From KBS-96 sp964247975 (GTDB lineage: Bacteria; Acidobacteriota; Terriglobia; Bryobacterales; Bryobacteraceae), in assembly GCA_964247975.1 (NCBI GenBank), contig CAXTWH010000029.1, forward strand, positions 1 through 64,000: a stretch of DNA of 64,000 bases. The letters run 5' to 3'. Made by a program: the position numbers and the translations under genes. Positions 41,423 through 48,818 of the stretch are shown here, piece by piece; within the stretch, counting starts at the first letter, position 1, and each line of letters starts with the position of its first letter. The notes beneath the pieces were generated by a model. That model had not been told where the DNA came from and ran no database searches. It saw only the letters and a program-made list of their open reading frames with translations.

Positions 41423-43210
41423 ATGGCAGAAGTGAAACTGGATTTTCTGGGCGACCTTCGGCGCACGCATGGCTGCGGCGCGTTGCGCGCTGCGGATGCG
41501 GGCGAAAAAGCATTGCTGATGGGCTGGGTGTATCGGCGGCGTGATTTGGGCGGCGTGATTTTTGTTCATCTGCGCGACCGCGAAGGCATTACGCAGCTTG
41601 TGTTTGACGTGAGCCGGAACGCGGAAGCTCATAATCGCGCCCAGGAACTCAGTTCGGAGTACGTAATTGCGGTGGAAGGCGAAGTCAGGCTCCGCAGCGC
41701 CGATACGGTGAATCCGGCGATTGCCACCGGTGAAGTGGAGTTGGCGGTGGAGCGAATCTGGATTCTGAACGAATCCAAAACGCCGCCTTTTCCCCTTGAA
41801 AACAACGTGGATGTGAAAGAAGACGTGCGGCTGAAGTACCGCTATGTCGATCTGCGGCGGCCGCGCATGCAGCGCAATATGATCATGCGGTCCAAGGTTG
41901 CGTTTGCCGTGCGCCAAGCGCTTTACGAGCAGGGCTTTCTGGAAATTGAAACGCCGTTTATGACGCGCTCGACTCCCGAAGGCGCGCGCGATTATCTGGT
42001 GCCAAGCCGGGTACAGCCAGGAAGCTTTTACGCGCTGCCGCAGTCGCCGCAGATTTTTAAACAACTGCTGATGGTAAGCGGTTATGACCGGTATTTTCAA
42101 ATTGTGCGCTGCTTCCGCGACGAAGATCTACGCGCTGACCGGCAGCCCGAGTTTACCCAGATCGACTTGGAAATGTCGTTTCCGCAGCAGGAACAGATTT
42201 TTGAAGTGATTGAGCCGCTCGTGTTCAAAGTCTGCGAAGCGGCGGAAAAGCAGGTGGAACACAAAATTCCGCGCATCACTTTCAATGAAGCTATGCGGTC
42301 TTACGGCAGCGATAAACCGGATCTGCGCATTCCGCCTTTCCATTGCGTAGAAGACTTATTTGCAGGCAGCGGCTTAACGCAGGAAGGCCTGCCGCTGGTG
42401 GCGATCCACATTCCCAAAACGGGGCAGTTAAGCCGCAAGGAACGCGACGAGTTGAAAGCTTTCGGCCAGGAGCGCGGCTTGCGCGTTTACGACGATGCCA
42501 AGCGTTTGGACCGCGATTATCCGGAAGCCATGAATAAACTGCGCGAACGCATACAAACAGCCGAAGATGATCTGCTGATTCTCGCTACCAGTGCCGGTCC
42601 GGTAAAGGGCGCGCTGCCTGAACGCACAGTGCTGCTCGCCTGCGGCCAGTTGCGTTTGTTTATCACGCAAAAGTATAACGACCGGCACAAGCTGCTCGAT
42701 CCGGAAGTATTCAAGTTCCTGTGGGTGGTGGATTTCCCCATGTTTGAATGGAACGACGAAGACAACCGCTGGGTAGCAGCGCATCATCCGTTTACTTCGG
42801 TGCTCGATGAGGATCTGGATAAGCTTGAAAACGATCCGGCCCATTGCCGGGCCAAGTCTTACGATCTGGTCTTGAACGGCGTGGAACTGGGTTCGGGTTC
42901 CATTCGTATTCATCGGCGCGATCTGCAAACCAAAGTGTTTGCCGCGCTTGGGTTTTCCGAAGAGGAAGCCAAGCGGCGATTCGGGTTTCTATTGGAAGCT
43001 TTGGAATATGGCGCTCCTCCGCACGGCGGCATTGCGTTGGGGCTGGATCGGCTGGTGATGATTTTAGCTGGCGAGAGCTCGATTCGTGAAGTGATTCCCT
43101 TCCCGAAAACAGCCAAAGCAACGGATCTGATGTGCGAAGCGCCTTCAGGCGTACCGGCGCGTCAGTTGCGGGAGTTAGGAATTCAGGTAATTGGAACGCA
43201 GGGACAATAA
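41423..43210 (+). CDS. aspS: Aspartyl-tRNA synthetase, bacterial type
   Basis: 595 residues: N-terminal OB-fold anticodon domain (MGWVYRRRDLGGVIFVHLRDREG), class II core (FRDEDLRADRQPEFTQIDLEMSF in motif 2) and the bacterial GAD insertion (about 285-415). Motif 3 is GIALGLDRLVMILAGE. Whether it is discriminating or also charges Asn-tRNA cannot be settled by eye; gatCAB is not in this window. It follows hisS by 35 bases. Confidence 0.96.
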   Translation: MAEVKLDFLGDLRRTHGCGALRAADAGEKALLMGWVYRRRDLGGVIFVHLRDREGITQLVFDVSRNAEAHNRAQELSSEYVIAVEGEVRLRSADTVNPAIATGEVELAVERIWILNESKTPPFPLENNVDVKEDVRLKYRYVDLRRPRMQRNMIMRSKVAFAVRQALYEQGFLEIETPFMTRSTPEGARDYLVPSRVQPGSFYALPQSPQIFKQLLMVSGYDRYFQIVRCFRDEDLRADRQPEFTQIDLEMSFPQQEQIFEVIEPLVFKVCEAAEKQVEHKIPRITFNEAMRSYGSDKPDLRIPPFHCVEDLFAGSGLTQEGLPLVAIHIPKTGQLSRKERDELKAFGQERGLRVYDDAKRLDRDYPEAMNKLRERIQTAEDDLLILATSAGPVKGALPERTVLLACGQLRLFITQKYNDRHKLLDPEVFKFLWVVDFPMFEWNDEDNRWVAAHHPFTSVLDEDLDKLENDPAHCRAKSYDLVLNGVELGSGSIRIHRRDLQTKVFAALGFSEEEAKRRFGFLLEALEYGAPPHGGIALGLDRLVMILAGESSIREVIPFPKTAKATDLMCEAPSGVPARQLRELGIQVIGTQGQ

Positions 43211-43261
43211 ACTGGTCAGGAGTTGAGCTTGCCTGAAACCAAGCTTAACTTGCAGCAAGCG

Positions 43262-43480
43262 TTACGCGGCGTGGTGCTGAGGTTGGTGATAAAGGCGCAT
43301 CAACTGATCAGCAGGAAGAGCAAGCAAAGCGTAAGTCCGGCCCTGGTCATCACTGAACTCAACTTCGTAAATTCCAGACGCTAGGTTCTCCACAATTGTT
43401 CCTACTTGACCGCGTCGTAATTCTTTTTCGGGCAGATCCTTGGTAAGCGCCACAACGGAAAGCAATTCAAGTTCAGCCAT
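43262..43480 (-). CDS. DUF4926 domain protein
   Basis: 72 residues with the small beta-barrel pattern of DUF4926: LELLSVVALTKDLPEKELRRGQ, VGTIVENLASGIYEVEFSD and GRTYALLALPADQLMRL (in fragments). Its function is not established; such proteins often occur beside toxin-like or mobile genes. The ATG at 43480 follows AGGTG. It is convergent with aspS and has no partner gene. Confidence 0.8.
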   Translation of the reverse strand: MAELELLSVVALTKDLPEKELRRGQVGTIVENLASGIYEVEFSDDQGRTYALLALPADQLMRLYHQPQHHAA

Positions 43481-43590
43481 TCGACACCTAATCTGATAGT
43501 ACATAGGGCAAACAATTTACGCATCACAAATCATGGCTGCCAGTCACCGCTGGCGCACTTATGCTCGGCACGTCGATATAATAAACATCC

Positions 43591-44928
43591 ATGCTGCCAG
43601 ATTATATTGCGAAAACCGCGCCGAATCCGGTTTCGAACCGTGCGCCCTGGTTCAAAAACACTGCGCCTACTTATGCGGGCGTTTTTTTATGGGTCGTTTT
43701 TTACCGTGAAATTGGAGCGGGAACGCTGGACCGCGCCGGCGTGGGCTTGTGCTTACTAGCTTTGCTGGTGGCGGGCCTTATCAGCTATGGTTTGTTCTAC
43801 CTGATACCGGCCACGATGGGAATGCGAACCGGTTATCCCTTGTATGTGGTCGGCAGTTCCACTTTCGGCACTCAAGGCGGATACGTAATGCCAGGCCTGC
43901 TGATGGGTTTGTTACAGGTGGGCTGGATGTCAGTCAACTCGTTTGTGGCCACTACTTTCATCCTGACCGCCTTCGGCTCGAAAGCCGGTCCTGGGAGTGT
44001 GCCGTTCAGCGTGATTGCGGCTGTGTGGGCTTTGGTGCTGGGCTATGTCGGCGCGAAAGGCATTCAATACGTGGCCCGCTTCGCTTTATATCTGAATCTG
44101 ATTCCGCTACTGATGATTCTGGTTGTGTTTGCGAAAAACGCCGGAGGCGTGACGCAATACGTACCAACCCATCCTAATGCTTACGTAGGATTCACGTTCC
44201 TGGTGCAGATCGTGGTCGGCTTTTTCGCGACTGCGGGCGCGGCCGGCGTGGATTTCGGCATGAACAGTCGAAACGAGCATGATGTCCGCTGGGGCGGCTT
44301 GGTCGGCATACTACTGGCGGTGCTGATCGCGGGCGGACTGCCGATTCTGTCTTTAGCGGGCGCGCATGTTTTATACGGTGTTCAAGACTACAAACTGGAT
44401 TCGGCCATTGCGCAGACCGGCAGCTTTGCCGCTATCGCTTTTCTGCTGTTTGCGGTGGCTTCGATTGTTCCCATGTGTTTTTCCTCGTTTATTGCCGGAA
44501 ACAGTTTAGCCACCATGATTCCCGGCGTACCGCGATCCACTTCCACGATGGTAGGCGCAGTAGTGGCGGCGGTGCTTGCGATCACCGGCCTAGCGGCAAA
44601 TCTGGTGAATCTGTTCACGATTATCGGCGCTTCTTTTGGACCCATCTGCGGCGCAATGGTCGCTGACTATTTGCTATCGGGAAAAAAATGGGCGGGACCA
44701 CGCGAAGGAATCAACTTTGCCGGATACGGAGCTTGGGCGCTGGGATTTCTGGTGGGTATTCTGCCGTTTTTAAACATATCGGAAGATGTGAAGCCTTACC
44801 TGCAGCCGGCTGCTGTTTATAGTTTCCTGGTTGGTTTTGTGGTGTACGTAATTCTCGCGAAAGCGGGCCTGCAACCGAAAGTGGTGGCGCAAACTGCTGC
44901 GGGAACCCGGACCGCAGTGAGAACTTAA
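43591..44928 (+). CDS. Cytosine/purine permease (NCS1 family)
   Basis: 445 residues with about 12 membrane helices. The NCS1 hallmarks APWFKNTAPTYAGVFLWVVFY at the start, PATMGMRTGYPLYVVGSSTFG and AAGVDFGMNSRN are present. The family imports nucleobases, hydantoins or allantoin with Na+ or H+. The substrate cannot be fixed; the neighbours (DUF4926, AI-2E exporter) give no metabolic hint. The start ATG at 43591 is followed immediately by the family N-terminus. Confidence 0.85.
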   Translation: MLPDYIAKTAPNPVSNRAPWFKNTAPTYAGVFLWVVFYREIGAGTLDRAGVGLCLLALLVAGLISYGLFYLIPATMGMRTGYPLYVVGSSTFGTQGGYVMPGLLMGLLQVGWMSVNSFVATTFILTAFGSKAGPGSVPFSVIAAVWALVLGYVGAKGIQYVARFALYLNLIPLLMILVVFAKNAGGVTQYVPTHPNAYVGFTFLVQIVVGFFATAGAAGVDFGMNSRNEHDVRWGGLVGILLAVLIAGGLPILSLAGAHVLYGVQDYKLDSAIAQTGSFAAIAFLLFAVASIVPMCFSSFIAGNSLATMIPGVPRSTSTMVGAVVAAVLAITGLAANLVNLFTIIGASFGPICGAMVADYLLSGKKWAGPREGINFAGYGAWALGFLVGILPFLNISEDVKPYLQPAAVYSFLVGFVVYVILAKAGLQPKVVAQTAAGTRTAVRT

Positions 44929-44948
44929 ACCGAACCGCAGTAGATTTG

Positions 44949-44978
44949 GTTCCTTGGGCATTTCAATATCCAAGGAAC
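44949..44978. terminator. Hairpin between convergent genes
   Basis: GTTCCTTGG (44949-44957) pairs perfectly with CCAAGGAAC (44970-44978). It overlaps the end of the AI-2E family gene and lies 20 bases after the permease stop. There is no T-run, so it is only terminator-like. Confidence 0.4.
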
Positions 44979-46093
44979 TCTCCAATGGGCGCCAGCGGTT
45001 CAATGTGATCGCAGAAAATCTTAAACATAGCCAGCATCGGCACTGCCAACAGCGCGCCGGGAATACCCCACAACCATCCCCAAAAGCTGAGGCCCAGAAA
45101 AATTACCACCGGGTTTAAAGTCAATCGGCGGCCCATAATCAGCGGACTAACAAATGTTCCCACCAGCATTGTTAAGGATAGGAATGCTGCCGGAACCAGA
45201 ACCGCATGAGTGATGGATGAGAAAGTTGTCACCGAAACAAGGGTGAGTAGAACCGCAACACTGAGCGCGCCAACGGTCGGAATGAAATTTAGCAAACCGG
45301 CAATCGCGCCCCACAAAGCCGGGTTAGGCAGACCTAGCGCCCAGAACAGAAATCCGCTGAAAACTCCGATTCCCGCGTTGATCAGCGCAATTGTAGATAA
45401 ATATCTTGAAATATTTCCCTCAATTTCGTGGGCAATCTTCACTGCTTTCTTCTTGTCGGAAAGCGTCGGCAGCACATGCACCAGCTTGGATAAGAAAAGA
45501 TCCCCTGAAGCAAGCAGGAAAAAAAGCAGCACGACCACAACCAACAAGGTGAACACAAATTTTGATGTTCCGCTGAACACACTGCCCAGTAAACTGGTTT
45601 GCTTCAACTCCACCTGCTGAGGCGCTTTTCTGTTTTCCGGCTTAGCTCTGGTCAGTTTCTCGAACTGATCGCCCACGCTGGCAATGCTTTCGAAAACTTT
45701 TCGCAGCGGCTTGGCTTTCGCTTGTAGCTGCGCGCCGGTAGCCGGCAGTTTTTCCAGCCATTCTTCTAAGGGGCCGGAAAGCTCAAAAACTAGGAGTCCG
45801 GCAATGAACAGGGCGGCTCCGATCACAAGCGCCGAGCCAAGCGTTGCCGGAATGCGGAATCTTTTCAGCAAGCGAACCAGCGGCGCCAGCAGAAAATTAA
45901 AAACAATCGCCAGCATCACAGGCAGAAAAAAGTCGCGGGCTAAGTATAGAGTGTAGAAGCAGGCCAGAATGAAAAGTCCAGTTAAAGAAATGGAACGGAT
46001 GCCGAGCGGCCCTTCAAACAAACGGGCAGTGTCCTCCAGATTCGGTTTTGATGAACCGGCATCTTCGGCGTGTAGCGAACGTGAAGGCTTCAT
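44963..46093 (-). CDS. AI-2E family transporter (PerM/YdiK type)
   Basis: About 376 residues. Paired N-terminal membrane segments (GLFILACFYTLYLARDFFLPVMLAIVFNFLLAPLV, read in pieces), a periplasmic-side coiled region, and the C-terminal cluster VLPTLSDKKKAVKIAHEIEGNISRYL, GLLNFIPTVGALSV and WGIPGALLAVPMLAMFKI are typical. The name is historical; most members export signals or ions and are not shown to carry AI-2. I chose the ATG at 46093; a TTG at 46111 is also in frame. The first 45 residues are polar. Confidence 0.85.
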   Translation of the reverse strand: MKPSRSLHAEDAGSSKPNLEDTARLFEGPLGIRSISLTGLFILACFYTLYLARDFFLPVMLAIVFNFLLAPLVRLLKRFRIPATLGSALVIGAALFIAGLLVFELSGPLEEWLEKLPATGAQLQAKAKPLRKVFESIASVGDQFEKLTRAKPENRKAPQQVELKQTSLLGSVFSGTSKFVFTLLVVVVLLFFLLASGDLFLSKLVHVLPTLSDKKKAVKIAHEIEGNISRYLSTIALINAGIGVFSGFLFWALGLPNPALWGAIAGLLNFIPTVGALSVAVLLTLVSVTTFSSITHAVLVPAAFLSLTMLVGTFVSPLIMGRRLTLNPVVIFLGLSFWGWLWGIPGALLAVPMLAMFKIFCDHIEPLAPIGEFLGY

Positions 46094-46200
46094 AGTTGTT
46101 TCAAGGGTCAATACAAGTATCGTCGGACCGTTTCAGTTTGCGTCAGTTGAAATAACACTAACAGTTTGCAAAAAACCAAACCAGCAATCATTGCCAAAAA

Positions 46201-46225
46201 AGTGACTACTAAAAGTGGCTACAAT
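46201..46225 (+). promoter_or_regulatory. Candidate VapBC promoter with direct-repeat operator
   Basis: A -10 TACAAT (46220-46225) ends seven bases before the antitoxin ATG, so the transcript would be leaderless or nearly so. Two direct repeats, AGTGACTAC (46201-46209) and AGTGGCTAC (46214-46222), differ in one base, are 13 bases apart and overlap the -10. That is the sort of site an antitoxin or toxin-antitoxin complex could use for autorepression. A -35 is not clear. Confidence 0.45.
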
Positions 46226-46232
46226 CAACTAA

Positions 46233-46487
46233 ATGGAAATAGGAATTAAGCAGGCGAAAACCGACTTGTCGAAGCTGATTGAAGCGGCGCAAGCAGGGCA
46301 GCGAATTTACCTGATGAATCGGGGGCGGCGCGTAGCCGAAGTGGTTCCAGTTTCATCCGAAGCAACACCTGCCAGAGGCTACGGGATGTATAAGGGCAAA
46401 GTGAAGCTGCCGAAAGGCTGGGGTTCGCAAAAGCAAAGGGAAAAGTTAGAGCGGGAGATTATTAATAACGGTGAGGACGAAGGGTGA
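46233..46487 (+). CDS. Type II antitoxin, Phd/YefM family
   Basis: 84 residues. The N-terminal Phd fold IGIKQAKTDLSKLIEAAQAGQ and RIYLMNRGRRVAEVVPV bind the operator as a dimer; the disordered C-terminal tail (GMYKGKVKLPKGWGSQKQRE) would wrap the toxin. The GxYKGKxxLPxxW motif is common in antitoxins of PIN-domain toxins. It overlaps the toxin gene by four bases (GTGA). Confidence 0.88.
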   Translation: MEIGIKQAKTDLSKLIEAAQAGQRIYLMNRGRRVAEVVPVSSEATPARGYGMYKGKVKLPKGWGSQKQREKLEREIINNGEDEG

Positions 46488-46873
46488 CTGCTTACCTGCT
46501 CGACACTCAGGCTTTGGTTGTTTACGCGGCCGGCGAACTACCGCAGAAAGTAGAGAAAGAACTATTCAAATCTCCTGATGTGCCTTTATTCATCAGCGTT
46601 GTGACTCCCTGGGAACTTGTGTCGAAGCGGCCTTTTCGTGATCTTGAATTAACAGTTGAAATGGTTTGGGCTGTCATCGAACAAATGCGCGCCCGTATTC
46701 TGGCGATCGATAAAAAGCACATTGATCAGCTTTCAAAACTGCTGCCGGTAAAACAACATCGTAATCCTTACGACCGCATGTTGATTGCTCAGGCTATCAG
46801 CGAAGGGTTCACGCTGGTGGGAAGTGATCGACGCTTTAAGGCTTATTCAAATCTACGCGTTCTGTGGGAATAG
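46484..46873 (+). CDS. PIN-domain toxin (VapC-like)
   Basis: 129 residues. The acidic active-site residues expected for a PIN ribonuclease are visible: Asp in YLLDTQALVVY, Glu in TPWELVSKR, Asp in PYDRMLIAQAI and Asp in LVGSDRRF. These bind Mg2+ or Mn2+ and cleave RNA, usually tRNA or rRNA. The start is a GTG overlapping the antitoxin stop. Gene order, overlap and motifs all fit a VapBC-type module, possibly stress-triggered; no phage or plasmid genes are near. Confidence 0.9.
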   Translation: MTAYLLDTQALVVYAAGELPQKVEKELFKSPDVPLFISVVTPWELVSKRPFRDLELTVEMVWAVIEQMRARILAIDKKHIDQLSKLLPVKQHRNPYDRMLIAQAISEGFTLVGSDRRFKAYSNLRVLWE

Positions 46874-46876
46874 AAC

Positions 46877-46917
46877 AAAAGCCAAAAGCGCAGTTTTATT
46901 CGCGCTCTTGGCTTTTT
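46877..46917. terminator. Bidirectional intrinsic terminator
   Basis: AAAAGCCAA-A-AGCGC pairs with GCGCT-C-TTGGCTTTT around a loop of about ten bases, and the stem is followed by T residues on both strands. It separates the toxin gene from the convergent FG-GAP gene. Confidence 0.75.
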
Positions 46918-46939
46918 CGTTTGCAAGCTGAAACTGGAA

Positions 46940-48595
46940 TTACTGCCGCTTCAATGGCGTGCGCCCTTCCAATTTGATTCTTGGATTCTTCGTTGTGGAG
47001 CGGGCTGCCGGCACCACATTCAAAGCCGTGTAGTAGGACGATTCCGTGTTTTGGGTTAATCCTAACTGGTCCACGTAGTAGTTTTGAGTGTCGGTAGTCA
47101 ATTCCAGGAATAGACTCTCAACGGAAGGACGCCAAACCACAAAATCAGCTTTGTAGTCCCCATCAAAATCGCCCGGTATTGGGAAATCGCCGAAAGCACC
47201 CCATTGATGCACAACAGGAGTGGTCGGTTGTGTGCTTTCGATGATGTACCAGTTGCCTTCGGAAGGCCGCCACACCGCATAATCAGCAAATCCGTCGTTA
47301 TCGTAATCGGCTACCACCGGAATGTCGCCGGGCATACCCCACTGCTGTACATAAGGACTGTTCGGCTTGCTGCTCGGAATGATGTACCAATTGCCTTCGG
47401 AAGGGCGCCACACCGCGAAATCAGCAAACCCATCGTTGTCATAATCGGCTACCACCGGAATGTCGCCTGGCATGCCCCACTGTTGGGTGAACACCTTACC
47501 GGTTGAGCTGCCGATGTAGTACCAAGTTCCGTTGGAAGGCCGCCACACGGCAAAATCGGGCAAGCTGTCGCCATCGAAGTCAGTGGGAACTGGGATGTCA
47601 CCTGGCAAGCCCCACTGTTGTACCAGGGGAGAACCAGGATTGCTGCTGGGAATCACAATCCAGACTCCCGTAACAGGACTCCAAACAGCAAAATCATTCA
47701 GCCCATCGCCATCATAATCTGCACTGACTTGGAAATACACACCCTTTCCGTACCCGTTGATTTTGAAATTCGTTGCCAGAACACTGGCCGGTGAGGAACA
47801 AGGAAGCGTGTAGGGCTGCCCGGGATTGGTGCTGGGCAAAACATAAATACTCTGGTCTGCCGCGCGCCACACCGCAAAGTCGGTTTTGCCGTCGCCATCG
47901 TAATCCCCCGGAATCGGAATGTCTCCGGGCAAACCCCACTGCTGGACGATGGGACCAGCCGGATTGCTGCTCGGAATGATGTACCACGTGCCGCTGCCGG
48001 GACGCCACACCGCCACATCTTGCGCACCGTCGCCGTCGAAGTCGCCTTTCAGAGGAGTGTCGCCCGGCAAGCCCCACTGTACAGTAATGGGAGCAGCAGG
48101 ATTGCTGCTCAACGCAATGTGCCAGGTTTGGTCGGAAGGCCGCCACACCGCTAAATCGCTTTTCCGGTCCGCGTTGAAATCGCCGGTAATCGGAATGTCT
48201 CCAGAAAGTCCAAACTGCGTTACATAAGGCTGGCTGGGATTGCTGCTCGGGATGATGTACCAGTTGCCTTCCGAGGGACGCCAAACTGCAAAATCGGTTT
48301 TGCCATCGCCATCGTAATCGGCAGCAACAGGAACATCACCGGCTACACCCCACTGCTGAGTGATAGGACTGCCCGGGTTCCCACTCGGCACAACATACCA
48401 GTTACCGTTCGATAAGCGCCAGAAAGCGGAATCCAAATTGCCGTCACCATCGAAATCGCCAATAATGCGAATATCGCTTCCGCTGCTGCCGTTGGTTTGG
48501 GCGAACGCAGTGCTTCCTGTTCCTAAGCCTAAAAGACAGAATGCTAGTAAAAAGGGAAGGCGGGTGGATATCGCCTGGTTACGCTTAGAAATCAT
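46940..48595 (-). CDS. Secreted protein with ten FG-GAP/VCBS-like repeats
   Basis: 551 residues with a signal peptide (LPFLLAFCLLGLGTGSTAFAQ). About ten repeats of roughly 50 residues follow, each with a Ca2+-loop-like DFDGDGxxDFAVWRPS and a strand WYIIPSSNPxxPxVQQWGxxGDIPV. This is a beta-propeller or solenoid of the integrin-alpha-like FG-GAP class, extracellular, and possibly adhesive or polymer-binding. Function is not determinable. Repeats 8 and 9 are nearly identical (DYDNDGFADFAVW, DYDNDGFADYAVW), pointing to recent expansion. It is divergent from the glucanotransferase-like gene, with 223 bases between. Confidence 0.88.
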   Translation of the reverse strand: MISKRNQAISTRLPFLLAFCLLGLGTGSTAFAQTNGSSGSDIRIIGDFDGDGNLDSAFWRLSNGNWYVVPSGNPGSPITQQWGVAGDVPVAADYDGDGKTDFAVWRPSEGNWYIIPSSNPSQPYVTQFGLSGDIPITGDFNADRKSDLAVWRPSDQTWHIALSSNPAAPITVQWGLPGDTPLKGDFDGDGAQDVAVWRPGSGTWYIIPSSNPAGPIVQQWGLPGDIPIPGDYDGDGKTDFAVWRAADQSIYVLPSTNPGQPYTLPCSSPASVLATNFKINGYGKGVYFQVSADYDGDGLNDFAVWSPVTGVWIVIPSSNPGSPLVQQWGLPGDIPVPTDFDGDSLPDFAVWRPSNGTWYYIGSSTGKVFTQQWGMPGDIPVVADYDNDGFADFAVWRPSEGNWYIIPSSKPNSPYVQQWGMPGDIPVVADYDNDGFADYAVWRPSEGNWYIIESTQPTTPVVHQWGAFGDFPIPGDFDGDYKADFVVWRPSVESLFLELTTDTQNYYVDQLGLTQNTESSYYTALNVVPAARSTTKNPRIKLEGRTPLKRQ

Positions 48596-48818
48596 CGGTA
48601 TACCTCAAAGGAAAACTCCAGTTCAGTTGCTGACTGGGCAGATGCCCTGGTTTTGCAGCATATAAACAGACGCAACCGACTGTTGATTGTTTACAAAAGG
48701 CCAGCGGCTCGAAATCCAAAATAGTTCTAGTTTGGAAACTGAGGATAGCAGAGATCATTTTTTTGTTTCAAAACTCACATCGAACAATTTGGTTAGAATC
48801 ACAAGCGGAGCAAACCTC

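Noticed and set aside
47712..48284. A 190-codon frame inside the FG-GAP gene
   Set aside because: It is a shadow frame produced by the regular repeat structure of the real gene.
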